The notes under the pieces: model-generated | What the model was told of the DNA's origin: nothing | Databases searched by the model: none | What the model saw: the letters and a program-made list of their open reading frames with translations, nothing else | Part shown: one piece after another, positions 38,488 through 49,931 of the stretch | How positions within the stretch are numbered: the first letter of the stretch is position 1 | Layout: each line of letters opens with the position of its first letter | Assembly: GCA_018873245.2 (NCBI GenBank) | Contig: JAEMBT020000004.1 | Span: forward strand, 5,132,573 to 5,196,572 | Source of the DNA: Archegozetes longisetosus | Lineage: Eukaryota; Arthropoda; Arachnida; Sarcoptiformes; Trhypochthoniidae | Direction of reading: 5' to 3' | DNA: 64,000 bases | Program-made: the position numbers and the translations under genes

Positions 38488-40876
38488 GTTTAAATAGGAA
38501 TGTAGATGTACGCAACGTTCTACGTAGTTATCCAGATGTTATATTTTTCAATATACTACTCCTTAAAAGCTCTCCAATTTGTAACATCTCGTAATCATGT
38601 CTTGCTCAGAGAAACTTTCCAAATCAAAGTAATAAACTCTGTAATGGGTAGTTAAGCAGAAACATTATACTCATCACTATGATTATTATTTGAATGATAA
38701 GCTATTTATCTTTAGCAAACAGCAATTTAAAGACAATCAGCTAGTTAGTATACTTGATTTTATGTTTTAAACAAAATGTATGTGCAATATAAAACATTTG
38801 CTATTGATGAACTCAAGATGAATCAATTTGTCAGACGATTTGATCAACTGATACCTTACGATAGTTCTGAGTTTGAATTTGATTAGCTAAATGTCTAAAA
38901 CACTTGAATAGTGAACGACAAAACAGAGAATTTGTTGAGGTTGTTTAAAATTGATGCATATTGAATTGACAAGTTAACTCAATAATAGTTTTGTTGACAC
39001 AATAATGTGCTTAACAAACAATCATCGATCAATCAAAATTAGACATAATAACAATTTTATATTTTCAATCAGTTTTCCTCGTTCATAGCTATTTCAGTGA
39101 AATATGTTTTGTTTGAACCTAACCAAAAATTTAACCAAAAAAGAGTCAATAGTAAAGAATTAAATGTTATGCTATTGTAGTTTGTTTGGGAAAAATATAA
39201 AACCCAGAAGTGGTTTAGTTTGACAAGGTTTCTCAAAACTACCTTCAAAAGTAAAAGGCAAGCGTAACAATCTGCGCTTACATAAAACCTGATAACATTG
39301 CATTAATGTAACAATAACTTAAACATTATTTTAATTATCAATTTTCAATGGGTTATTACTGACGTTGACTACTGCGAACATTTTCACTTGGAATGCATTT
39401 GTTCTAAAACATAGGATTCTTTAATATATCGATTTAAAACTGAAGATTACTGGAGAGCAACTATCAAGTATATATTATTACTGATTTGCATTTTATTTTG
39501 GGCTATTCTGGCTTACTGTTTAATATAATATTACTTGAAATACTATCAAGTGTGAAGTCACACTGAATCATATAATTTCGACATGTCATAAGATAGTTTT
39601 ACAACCTTTTTGTATTACTAGTAGTTTGCTGTCCACATCCAACATATAATCATAAACTTTCAATTGCTTCTACTATATTTAATACACCTCATCCATTTCT
39701 GTTATCTAACTTTCTTCATTTTGTGTTAACTATTAACCATCTACCTATTTTGTCTAGTTTTTAATAGGAAAAGTTAGTTTAACAAATTTATCCTATTTTC
39801 CTATGCTTGTTAAGAAGAAATAACACGAGAGGTTAATATTTATGAGCTATTTTTGTATAAAACCACATGTCAAACATGTTTTAATAATTTATTTTATAAC
39901 GCAAGAATTGAAGGAAAACTATTTAATTTATTATATTTGTAGAATTGTTTACCAAATTATGTTTAGAGACAAAGTGATATTCATTATAAAATTGTGATTT
40001 ATTCATATAAAGGTAAAGCCTTCTTCTCTGCTGCTTTTAGAGCTGCTTAGATAACAGATCGAAAATTATATAAAATACTTTGTACTAATCAATTTGAATT
40101 TTTTAAAAAGAAAATCCTAATTTTTAATATAATTGCTTGTTATCGATGTTTTTGTAAATGTTACGCCATTCATTAAAAATTAATAAATTCAATAAATTAA
40201 TTTGGAACTCTCTTAATTTGGCTGAACGGAATAAAACTCAATTAATATTCATTGGATTTTGTAAGCTTGAGCAAATCTTAAAATACTCCATTGATAGCGA
40301 CTTTGATGCAAGTTTGAACTAAGTATGCGAGGCAATCAATCAGTTCTATTTTCAATTTTTTGCTCTTTACTCTTGATTCAAAAGTTATTCATTTTTTCAA
40401 TATTCACAATTTTTCTCATCTGTTCATATTTAAAGTTAAAGTGACTGAGAATATGAACTAAAATGTTAAACACAATCTACTGACAAAATAGGCAGTTAAG
40501 TAAATACTTGTAGTAATCTTGCTGTTTAACATCCGGTGTTGTTGCAGATCATGCTCACTAATATTTTATAAGTTTGAATGAGAACGTGGTAGCAATTATT
40601 TAACTTTGGTATTAGATCACTTTGACAACTTGAATTCGAGTGTCATCAACAACATGAGTAAAAGAACAAGAGTAAGGCCACACTTAGAGTATATGTTTGA
40701 ATCTAAATAAATAGGTTAAGTATAGATTGCAACTGACTGGAATCTTATTTAAGTTATGACTTAAAGTATGCACTTAAATAATTTATTCAATAATCAAATC
40801 TAATACTTAACTAAAACTAAATTAAATCTAAACATGAACACAGCTGTGGGTACAATTGTATAAACTAAAACAACAA
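38488..40876. other. Gene-free stretch between BOK-like gene and TAMM41
   Basis: About 2.4 kb, strongly AT-rich with no long frame. It may contain an unrecognised last exon of the BOK-like gene on the plus strand. I see no repeat family or RNA gene. Confidence 0.45.
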
Positions 40877-41908
40877 TCATTTAGAACTTTTAAACATTTT
40901 AGAAACTTTTTGACTGCTATAGCGAATTGATTTGAACAGTCCAGCAGTAAATAATCCTTTAAAACTTTGAGACCAACTGGATTTCTGAACAATTTTCTGG
41001 ATAGCAATTTTGACGTGAGTCTTACACCCAATGCTATTGGCAAGACTTTGCATCACATCATCAATATCTGTAAACCTTTGATCTGCGTTCCAGTCTAGAG
41101 TCAATAAGTGCTGAACATTTTTGGGCAATAAGTTTAAGTGATATAAGATTACATTAGGAGAACAGTCTTGAGTATAAACTCTAGAATTAGGATTCCATGA
41201 GACTATTTTTCTCATAGCATCTGAAGTAATCAGAGGTTGATATATATGACGAAAGTTATTGATCTGCGGTCGAACTATCTTCAAGACTTTTTGCTTGTCT
41301 TCGCCGAAAGTCATTCTAAAATCTCCAGTATATGAAAGTCCAGCGATGGATAAGTAGAGTTGTTCTTCAGTAAAAGTTTCAGAGAGCATGAGGAGAGCCG
41401 AATGGAGTGCACTTTGAGTGTTGATTTTCAAAGCGTTCGACAAATCGTTATTATTCGGTTCTTTTAGGACCGAAACCGGTTTGTGAAGTCTTCCACTGAC
41501 ATAAAGTGTGTCCCAATCGAGACAATCATTAATCAAATGTTTAGTATTAATGACGCCGTATTTGATGAAATAGTTATCAATAGGTATTAAAGTATTGAAA
41601 TATATATTTGCACCAAAGCTTTCTTGAATTGTTGCCAACCATTTGGGGCCCAAATGTTTTAAGATTGAATAATGACTTTTATTCTTAATTAAATTTTTGG
41701 AGTGCCATTTAGCCGAGTCGTCGACCACTAGTATTAAATCAATCATATTTTTTGGTGAACCAACTCCCGGCTTGTTGTCATTTTGTGATTGTTGCACACT
41801 TTGATTGAAAACTCCCGAACCATAGGCAAAACAAAATGATAATTCATTTGGAAATATTTCTATCAATTGTTTTAATAGTTTTTTCGGTATATTTGAAGTG
41901 ATTGTCAT
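40877..41908 (-). CDS. TAMM41: Mitochondrial phosphatidate cytidylyltransferase TAMM41 (Tam41)
   Basis: Makes CDP-diacylglycerol from phosphatidate and CTP on the matrix side of the inner mitochondrial membrane, the first step to cardiolipin. An uninterrupted frame of 343 residues is close to the human length. The nucleotidyltransferase-like N-terminal domain shows CFAYGSGVFNQS near residue 30 and the metal-binding-type NMIDLILVVDDSAKWHSKNL near residue 55. HYSILKHLGPKWL, GANIYFNTLIP, KHLINDCLDWDTLYVSGRLHKP and ALHSALLML then follow in family order. The C-terminus is basic. The ATG at 41908 matches the family start. It is head to head with eIF3L, 270 bp away. Confidence 0.94.
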   Translation of the reverse strand: MTITSNIPKKLLKQLIEIFPNELSFCFAYGSGVFNQSVQQSQNDNKPGVGSPKNMIDLILVVDDSAKWHSKNLIKNKSHYSILKHLGPKWLATIQESFGANIYFNTLIPIDNYFIKYGVINTKHLINDCLDWDTLYVSGRLHKPVSVLKEPNNNDLSNALKINTQSALHSALLMLSETFTEEQLYLSIAGLSYTGDFRMTFGEDKQKVLKIVRPQINNFRHIYQPLITSDAMRKIVSWNPNSRVYTQDCSPNVILYHLNLLPKNVQHLLTLDWNADQRFTDIDDVMQSLANSIGCKTHVKIAIQKIVQKSSWSQSFKGLFTAGLFKSIRYSSQKVSKMFKSSK

Positions 41909-42178
41909 CTCTTATGAACTTTTATAATTAATTAGAACAGAGTTTAGTTGACTTTCAAAATAAATAACTGAAAGCATGTGTGTTTAGGCTCGATTTATAA
42001 ACAAATGCATTCAAAGGGTTTTTAACAAGTTTGACGTCATTTCTGTTCACAAATAGGACATCTTTAGCTGACAACGTGTTGGAAATCCAAATACAATTAA
42101 GACAATTCATTCTTAATATTGCTGTTAATCACTTGATTAATTGATTTAAATCTTGTCAAAACTTGAGTTTTGGTCAAA
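41909..42178. promoter_or_regulatory. Short gap between divergent TAMM41 and eIF3L
   Basis: 270 bp between the two start codons, so the 5' leaders and any shared promoter are confined here. No specific motif can be named with confidence. Confidence 0.4.
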
Positions 42179-43984
42179 ATGTACAACTCTTATGAGGAAT
42201 ACGATGACGTGAGTATTAGATCTGTTGTTGAAACAACTTAAAATAATCTCACAATTGATGTGATTGAAAGCCATGAAAGACTTGATTGTTTGTAATTTTG
42301 GCTTGATTTGATTAATAGTTAGAATACGGAGCTGACACTTATGGATCTGATCAACGATCGGATAATATCCAATACAGGGATCAGTACAGAGATCAATACA
42401 AGCATAATATGGTTCCGGATTTGGTTCAAGACTTTCTTCAACTACTACAAAAAGCAATATTAGAGCGAAACGTTTATGACATTCAGAATTTATATGAGAA
42501 CACATTCGTGAAGCTGACGGACACTTACTATAACTCGAGTCCATGGCCTGACGAAACAGAAGTCTTACAACTGGTTAGCGAAGACGACAGAATTTTTCTC
42601 ATTCTCTACAAAGAGCTCTACTATCGTCACATTTATGCCAAATGTCAGCCAAGTATTGAGCACAGATTTGAATCGTATTATAACTATTGCCACTTATTTA
42701 ACTATATCTTAAGCGCTGAACAGCCCGTGGCCCTAGAACTGCCCAATCAATGGCTTTGGGATATAATCGATGAGTTTATTTATCAATTTCAGTCGTTTAG
42801 TATTTTTCGAGGAAAGACTCAGAAATTGAACGAAGAAGAGTCGGAACAACTGAGACAAAGCCCTAAAGTCTGGAACGTTCACTCAGTTCTCAATGTGTTG
42901 CATTCATTGGTCGATAAGTCCAGCATTAATGAACAGTTGAAGGAGTTTAATAGTGGTCGCGATCCAGATCTAGTGGCCGGAGAGTTCGGACGACAACCAC
43001 TTTATAAAATGTTGGGATATTTCAGTTTAATTGGTTTATTGCGTTTGCACTCATTGTTAGGCGATTACTATCAGGCCATCAAAGTATTGGAAAACATTGA
43101 CTTAAATCGTCAGCAGTTGCAAAGTATGGCAACTGCGCGAGTGTTGGCGTGTCAGATGACAACTTTTTATTACGTTGGCTTTGCATATATGATGATGAGA
43201 AGGTATTCGGACGCTATTCGTACCTTCTGCAACATATTGGTTTATTTGCAACGAACTCGTCAGATGTTTCATCAATACCGTACATTTCAAGTCGATCTAA
43301 TTGAGAAACAAACCGAACAAATGTATAAACTTCTATCAATATGTCTGGCATTACATCCGCAGAGAATCGACGAAAGCGTTTTGTCTCAGTTGACTGAGAA
43401 AATGTCTGATTCTATGCAGAAGTTGCAAAGAGGAGACCTGAAGGAATTCGAAAATGTATTTAAGCATTCATGCCCTAAATTTCTCTCTCCAGTTGCTGGA
43501 ATATATGATAATCCGTTAGCACCGTCTCAATCGAAGAACGATCCGTGGAAGCACCAAATGAGAGTGTTTGCTGACGAAGTGGCACAACAGTATCCACTAC
43601 TTGAAATTCGAAGCTATCTCAAGCTCTACACAACAATGCCTATCGCAAAATTGGCTAATTTTTGTAACTTGCCACAAGAAGAGTTCAAGAAAAATCTTCT
43701 TTGCTTTAAACATAAGATGCAAAATTTGGTTTGGACTAAAGGTCAGTCTGGACTCGAGGGAGAATTTCAGTCTGGATCTGATGTCGACTTCTATATTGAT
43801 AAAGTTAGTGTTTTGCAAATGTTTCTTTACACTTAATCACATTTCTAAATTGATTTTGTTTATTTGATAGGATATGATACATATCGCTGATACTAAAGTT
43901 GCGCGACGTTATGGTGATTACTTCCTTCGACAGATCCATAAATTTGATGAACTGTATCGTCTTATAAGCAATATTCACTTATGA
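42179..43984 (+). CDS. EIF3L: Eukaryotic translation initiation factor 3 subunit L
   Basis: PCI-type subunit of eIF3, which recruits the 40S ribosome to mRNA. Exons 42179-42208, 42319-43803 and 43871-43984, all phase 0, give 542 residues (human 564). The short first exon encodes [11 protein letters not shown] Tyr/Asp/Gln-rich start follows, including a small RDQYRDQYK repeat. The core is strongly conserved: [72 protein letters not shown] and [10 protein letters not shown]. The last exon adds [20 protein letters not shown], matching the family C-terminus. Frame alone would end at 43836, but the donor at 43804 (gttagt) restores the conserved tail. AATAAA is at 44022-44027, 38 nt past the stop. 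Confidence 0.96.
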
Positions 43985-44403
43985 GTGTACTGTATTTTCA
44001 ATTGTATCTGATCTAATGGTCAATAAAGTATCGAATGTTTACATTTGATTTTTTGAATAATAACTTAACTTTTTTATAACTTGAATAATAGAATACATAA
44101 CCTTTTGTAACTAATTTTTCCTGATTTTCAAATATAAAGACTTCAAATAATTGCGAGATCGTTGAAACATTTTTTTCTAAATTAGAATCGATTGGCTGAA
44201 TATTTAAATAATTAACTCTACGGAACTCTTCTGATACACTATTAAGTTTGATCACTTCAAATAGTGAGAATCGCCTGTTAGGATAGATTAATTTTTATTA
44301 TAAGTTAATGTTTTAAAAATCGATTATCGATTCCGTGCTAACTCTACATTCATCCATTCGCCGGTAGTCTGTCTTAATCAGTCTTTGTCTTTCCATTTCA
44401 TGT

Positions 44404-46160
44404 TTATTTAGTACCTTCTATTTCTTCTCGACATTCTTGTGTTAATTCCTCGTGTTTTCTCCTCCAATCATTGTCTTCATCGTATTTACTTTTTGAATCA
44501 TATCTTTTTCAAGTTCAAGACATATTCTTTTCTAGAGCATATCTTTGCCAAATGTTTCCAGAGTTCAGAGAATCTGGTTTCAACTTATTTTCCTCCATAT
44601 CATGAATGGCAGATATTTAGACTTTGGTGTCTTTCTAAGATGTGACAGTAGATCTAATCTAGCTTTAAATTCTTTGATGTTTGGCGAATGTTTATCATCG
44701 AAGCAAAACAGTATAGAAGTTTCTTCAGTGCTTTCATTTGATAGTTATTTTCGTGATTGTCATCCATTCGATGCAACTGATTGTCCGAATGTAGGTGTTC
44801 ATACCCTGTCAATCTTTCTATTGATTTAGCTGCAAGAATTGCAGGTTTAAGTTTATTCTTAATCTGTTTCTTAGTGACTAGCTTGGATCGAGACTGTCGA
44901 ATAAAAGTACAAAAGTTTTTACAAAAAGGTAGACTCCAAGCGCTAGCACTTTTCATATAATCAGAATGATATCTTTGATCATTGGAAATAGAATCGATTG
45001 GAGGGCTCGAGTATGAATCTAAATATAGTAATGGTTTCCTCTGATTCTTTTTCTTGATGTTTCATTCTTGAATTCAAGTTTTTCTTCAATTTTAATTGTG
45101 TACTTGGAGAAATTTTAATTGTTTTTGACTCTGGTTCTTCTGACGAATGAGTTACCGAAGTTGCAGTCTGTTGATTGAGATGATCGTTGTTTTAATACAT
45201 GTCTCGCAAAAGAGCTGTGCGATTCACATTCTTCTGAAGAGACAATACTGTAAATTGTTATTCAGTTGCGGATTCTTGATATTCTGTATTTTGAACTAAT
45301 TCTGATTCTTCATATTCAAGTCTTAATGAAGTTGCGAACTTTACTGACTGAATTGTTTGTTTTGTAGCTAAACAATTACTTGTTTTACTTTCTTGTCGTG
45401 AAGACAGTGGTGTAAAAGTCGATGGATTCTCTGATTCTTCATACTCTTTGGTCGATTCTGATTGAAATCGTATCACTGAATTCGGTGGTCAACCTAATGG
45501 TAAAAATAAATGTGAGATTTCCAGCTTAAGCTTTTGAATTTCTAGACTTGAAATTGATTGAGGAAGTTTGGTGATGATTGTGACGAATTCAGTGCGAAAG
45601 ATTTATTGGCAGCCGATTCTAGCCCCTTATATGTGATAATAGAATAAGATTTATGCTCTTGTTAAGTTAGTTGTGCAAACGAATCAGTGACTTTGATTAT
45701 CGGTTTTTCACTTTCAGTAATTTTATTCCAAATCTGTTTAAGAAAATTTTGTTCATGTTAAACATGATGGGTGCGTGATTTTAGGTTCAAATTTTGTTTT
45801 CTTCATGCCTCAATTTATTGACCAAATCTCAAGTGAAGTTAGTGTCGAGAACAGGTTTACAGCTTTAGTTTCAGCATTTTTATTACATTCAATCTTTGAA
45901 TCTTTGAATCCCATTTTGATGATGAAGACTGTGATAATATCAAACTGATATCAAATTGATGAGAGTGACCGATCTACTTATGGCTCAGATTCTAAAACTT
46001 TTATCCTGATGATAAAGCGATACTTTTCAACAGTAGATAAATATTTTTTGGTTTTCATCATAGAATCAAACTGATTAATTCGTTTCTGCGAACTTAGACT
46101 TGTTGACAAAGGAGTTGGAAATGGAACCAATTGAACACTTTCAATGATTTTGAGTAATGT
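44404..46160 (-). pseudogene. Broken coding-like region, no recognised family
   Basis: On the minus strand, coding-like segments follow one another in shifting frames. About 46155-45972 reads an open frame containing QLVPFPTPLSTSL and INQFDSMMKTKK. About 45740-45660 contains IWNKITESEKPIIKVTD. About 45620-45560 contains KGLESAANKSFALNSSQSS. About 45540-45258 contains STKEYEESENPSTF with one in-frame stop upstream (TGA near 45489). About 45245-44990 needs at least one frame change and includes EEPESKTIKISPSTQLK. About 45050-44654 contains KSASAWSLPFCKNF and LKPAILAAKSIERL. About 44720-44580 contains FKARLDLLSHLRKTPKSK. The last piece, ending at 44404, contains DEDNDWRRKHEELTQEC. The pieces are Ser/Thr/Lys/Glu-rich, unlike translated AT-rich noise. 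A decayed gene fits best; a many-exon fast-evolving gene is possible. Confidence 0.45.
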
Positions 46161-47068
46161 TCATCCTAAAAAACTGTACTTTAGAGCTATTTTGTTCATT
46201 CAAGGCTTTTATATCAATTTTTTATGGCGAAGCATAAGTTTTGTTCATTTTTCTATAAATTTATTTCTTCAGCAGACATTAAGCAAAAAGTATATTTTCA
46301 ACTTGATTTTGTTTTCTTAGTCTTTTATTTGTGACTTTTTGTAAATGACTCTCTGTAATACTTTGTGAGTATGTTAGATCAGGTTTGTTTTAACTTAGAG
46401 TTGCATAGCTTTAACTTAACTGAAACACGAGCATGAGATGTAACAATATGGACTTCATACTTCCAAAAGCAAAATCACGATCATATTTCAGCTTGATTTA
46501 TTTACATTCATGTCTTGTATGTTGATCTATAAGTTGAAGCAGTAGAAATACTACTTAGGTCCTGATTGACAATATAAATTGGCTTGATTACAGAATTTGC
46601 CATATAACTGTTCAATATGAGCATACCTATAACTCTCAATGAGTATGAATAAGCATATAGTAGTGAACACAATTTAAATTACCAATATTCGATTTAAATG
46701 TGAGTCATCTACAAAAAGCGGTCTGCAACAAGTGATCTACATAATCACATGGCAGAATCAGTAGTTAAACCATCAATTCATGCGTTCATGTTTTTATGAA
46801 GTTCAAACTTTTATTCAAACAAAATCAAAACAAGATAAAAATAATATATATATATATGATCTTGAAAGCTCAAAGTTCACGAATGGATCCAATCTGTTGG
46901 AGAACTAGAAAAACTTGAACCTTTTTTACTCATTATAGTTGAGAATAGAAGTCTGACTTCTGTTTAGTTTGTCAGGTAAAGTTCAGCTCGAAATTGCATA
47001 TTTAGTTAAAAGATAAATTCAAATATTATTGTTAAACATCTGATTTACACTTGTATTTAAATATTAGT
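46161..47068. other. Spacer upstream of the broken region and downstream of the unknown protein gene
   Basis: About 900 bp of AT-rich sequence with a short (AT)n tract at 46840-46857. It probably includes the 3' UTR of the 47069-47872 gene. No supportable gene. Confidence 0.45.
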
Positions 47069-47872
47069 TTAGCTATTTAGAGATCGATTTAATTTCTTTC
47101 TACGCGGAGGTCTGACTGGTACCGAATTAGTGATAGTCGGTTGTTCTGATTCTTGCTCCGAATAGATTTCTGTGTTTTTATCAATTTTCAAAGGATGTAT
47201 AAGTCCTCTCAGATGTTTCATATTTGGTTTCAATTGATCGTCCATTTGGCGATTTGTTGATGCAAATGATTCATCATTTTGTTGTAGTTCTTTCAGCTTA
47301 ATTTTATGATCCGATTCACTTCTCACTAGACGTGAAGGCATTGCGCCGTTTATTTGTGAACTTGAAAATTGATGGGTATTTGATGAAGAAAATGAAGTCA
47401 AAGAAGTTGGTACCAATGGAGCACTTCTAATCGGGTGTGATATTCTTTTCTGATCTGGAGTTTTCTTCCCTACAATTGACTGATTCGGATGTTCTATATG
47501 ATTGCCTTTGTTAAATATTGCTTTCTTTCTTTGTTCGCGAAGTTGTAATGCTTTGTTCAACTTTTCTCCTAAACTCATTGGCGATGAAGTTGTCTCGTGT
47601 TCTTCATTGTGACCTTGCCGTAACTTAATTGGTGTAGATTTTGGAAAGACTGGCTCAGGAGGTGGTAGTAGGTTGATAGGAAAGAACTTGAAACGGTATT
47701 TGAATGGAGGTTTTTTGACAGGTCTATTTGTATTTAAGGTATTACCTTCTGTAGGCTCAATGTTGTCAAATGTGGAAATAGGATTGCTTTTCTTAGATTT
47801 ACTTCCAATAAAGCAACAACATAAATTTTCCACAATCACCCACAACAATGACTTATCGTCTTCATTAGACAT
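47069..47872 (-). CDS. Uncharacterised 267-residue basic, low-complexity protein with an N-terminal cysteine cluster
   Basis: I do not recognise the family. The frame is intact from ATG 47872 to stop 47069. The N-terminus has a hydrophobic patch and a CCCF cluster (LLWVIVENLCCCFIG, about residues 9-23), a pattern that could be palmitoylated and hold the protein on a membrane. The rest is predicted disordered and rich in Ser, Pro, Lys and Asn. It includes a proline stretch (LLPPPEPVFP), a charged helix-prone segment (MSLGEKLNKALQLREQRKKA) and a C-terminal PVRPPRRKK that resembles an SH3-binding motif. Its stop is followed by AT-rich spacer, and its start lies 117 bp downstream of the UTP15 stop on the same strand. 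Length, composition and clean frame support a real gene; function is unknown. Confidence 0.65.
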   Translation of the reverse strand: MSNEDDKSLLWVIVENLCCCFIGSKSKKSNPISTFDNIEPTEGNTLNTNRPVKKPPFKYRFKFFPINLLPPPEPVFPKSTPIKLRQGHNEEHETTSSPMSLGEKLNKALQLREQRKKAIFNKGNHIEHPNQSIVGKKTPDQKRISHPIRSAPLVPTSLTSFSSSNTHQFSSSQINGAMPSRLVRSESDHKIKLKELQQNDESFASTNRQMDDQLKPNMKHLRGLIHPLKIDKNTEIYSEQESEQPTITNSVPVRPPRRKKLNRSLNS

Positions 47873-47988
47873 CGATCACAGATTTATGACTCGCAGACAT
47901 TTTTACCTCGAAATAGAAACAATTTTATTCGAAAAATGATTTTTACAAATTAATAGTAAAAGTAGGTGTCTTTTAAGCAGTAAAAACA

Positions 47989-49530
47989 TTATTTAACTGA
48001 ACTATTAATAAGTGAGGAAAGTTGTCCGGCTACTTCAAGCATTTGTTGCATACAATTCAGTTCAGAATTAATAACACTATTTAGATTCTTAAACATTTTT
48101 TGAATTTCAACCGAACGATTAATGTTAGGCATATAAACCTCTGTCAAAATGAGCGCCACATCAACTAAAATACGGTTGAATCTGGGATCTCTAATATGTT
48201 TGACCAGGAACTCAATCACATATTTAAGATGTTTGTCAGTTCTTCCGGCCAACGATGACTTAAGACTTCCTCTTCTAATTAATTCTTGCATAAAACTAAC
48301 AACTATTTCAGGTTCATTAGGGTTTGCTCGTAACACTCTATTCAGAGCTACCGAGTGATTAAATTTCTTCAACAGTTCGTCGTGTTTTGCCAGAAAGAAT
48401 TTATTCTTCTTAACCCCTTTGACAACTATCGCTCCCTCTAAGGCTTCACTTTTCCTTTTAGGAGCGCTTTCAAAATCAGCGAAAAGTTCATCTCTAAAAT
48501 ATCGACGGTTTTTAATTATATTAGATCTTGTATTTTCACTATTTATTGGTTTGCCTTTGAATTTGTTAACAGAAAAGAGTCCATCATTAGCACCAACTGC
48601 TAGTACTTTGTCATCGAGAGCACAGCTCAACAGTTGTGCCGGAGAGTAAGTCAGCGAAGCGGCGATATTAAAGTTTGAGTCATAAACTTTGAGGTGTCCG
48701 TCAATCGAAGCGGTCAACAGGTATTGTCCGTAATTGTAAACACACGTCACTGTTTTATGATGAGTTTTAACTAATGTTTTCAGAACTTTTCCGGCGATTA
48801 TATCAAATATCTTAATTGTGTCGCCGCCCGCAGATATTGCCACCAAATTTCGGACAGTAATAGACTCGACGGGTGAGCCATGGTCTAATTGATTGACACA
48901 CTTTTGCGGCGATCTCATGTCCCATAGTTTGACGCTATGGTCATAAGAACCTGAAATGACTGTCGAAGAATCCTCAATCACGTGTGAAGCTCGAATATAA
49001 TCGTTATGTGCTTCACTGCTATCACCAAATGTTGATACCAGACTTTCTTCAGTAATATCCCAAAGTTTGATATTTTTGTCATCACTGAATGAGACCACTT
49101 GTGAATTACCACAAAAATGAGTCCTTCGAACGGCTGCTGAATGTTTCGATTGTTTGCTTTTCTCACTTAAACCTAAAGAACGTAATGGTTTACTATTTTT
49201 GACGTCCCAAACTCTGATGACTCCATCGCTAGAACCAGAAACTATAAGTTTGGAGTCGGTTTTACGATAGTTAGCGCCGTAAAGTTGCACAAAATTAGGT
49301 GTAGTGTAGGACCGCTTGACTTCCATACTATAGTACTCATAGATAGCGATTCGTGTCGAAGATGTCACTAATATATCATGTGTTGAATTAATATCAATGC
49401 AGTTAATTGCCGAAAACTCTTTAGCCACTTTTGCAGTCTCTAAAGAGTTTTGCCAATACTTAGCCGATTCGGTCAACGGCTCTATTATTGATGGCAGTGT
49501 TGCCAAAGTCGTGGCCTTGAAGTTAGACAT
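47989..49530 (-). CDS. UTP15: UTP15, small-subunit processome WD40 protein
   Basis: Nucleolar component of the t-UTP subcomplex needed for pre-18S rRNA transcription and processing. A single exon of 513 residues is near the usual length. WD40 repeats fill about residues 35-320: LIVSGSSDGVIRVWDVKNSK, VVSFSDDKNIKLWDITEE, VISGSYDHSVKLWDMRSP, DTIKIFDI and LLTASIDGHLKVYDS. They end in an NRRYFRDELFA stretch. The UTP15 C-terminal helical domain follows (FLAKHDELLKKFNHSVALNRV, VVSFMQELIRRGSL, GRTDKHLKYVIEFLVKHIRDPRF). The ATG at 49530 gives the family N-terminus; a GTG one codon upstream is not needed. It is head to head with RPIA. Confidence 0.95.
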   Translation of the reverse strand: MSNFKATTLATLPSIIEPLTESAKYWQNSLETAKVAKEFSAINCIDINSTHDILVTSSTRIAIYEYYSMEVKRSYTTPNFVQLYGANYRKTDSKLIVSGSSDGVIRVWDVKNSKPLRSLGLSEKSKQSKHSAAVRRTHFCGNSQVVSFSDDKNIKLWDITEESLVSTFGDSSEAHNDYIRASHVIEDSSTVISGSYDHSVKLWDMRSPQKCVNQLDHGSPVESITVRNLVAISAGGDTIKIFDIIAGKVLKTLVKTHHKTVTCVYNYGQYLLTASIDGHLKVYDSNFNIAASLTYSPAQLLSCALDDKVLAVGANDGLFSVNKFKGKPINSENTRSNIIKNRRYFRDELFADFESAPKRKSEALEGAIVVKGVKKNKFFLAKHDELLKKFNHSVALNRVLRANPNEPEIVVSFMQELIRRGSLKSSLAGRTDKHLKYVIEFLVKHIRDPRFNRILVDVALILTEVYMPNINRSVEIQKMFKNLNSVINSELNCMQQMLEVAGQLSSLINSSVK

Positions 49531-49931
49531 CACTAGATATTGGGTTATTATTTACTTAAATAAATATTTAAATTAATATTTTAATTAAATCTAATATTTG
49601 ATTAAAACTCAAACTATTCTGTTTTAAATATTTTGTAAACACGTGTTTGAAATTTCGGTCTTTTTCTCTGACTTTTTCTCTAGCTTTTCAGTAATTTTGC
49701 TGTTTGTAAACATTAAGTTCTAGTATTTCAGAGTAATTTCTGTTGAGAAAGTTCGTACATAAATTACAAGCAAATAGTGTGGTAATTTTTTAAATGTTGC
49801 AATAGAAACTAAGTGAATGTATGAAAAAGTTTAGTTTGAGTAATTTATTACTAAGATAATTGTATGGAAGTAATTATGATATTATAATAGAAATTTAAAT
49901 TTCCTCTAATTTCTCGCTTCAATAGAATGAC
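49531..49931. promoter_or_regulatory. Gap between divergent UTP15 and RPIA
   Basis: 400 bp of AT-rich sequence between two outward-facing genes. It holds both upstream regions. No motif can be assigned. Confidence 0.35.
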
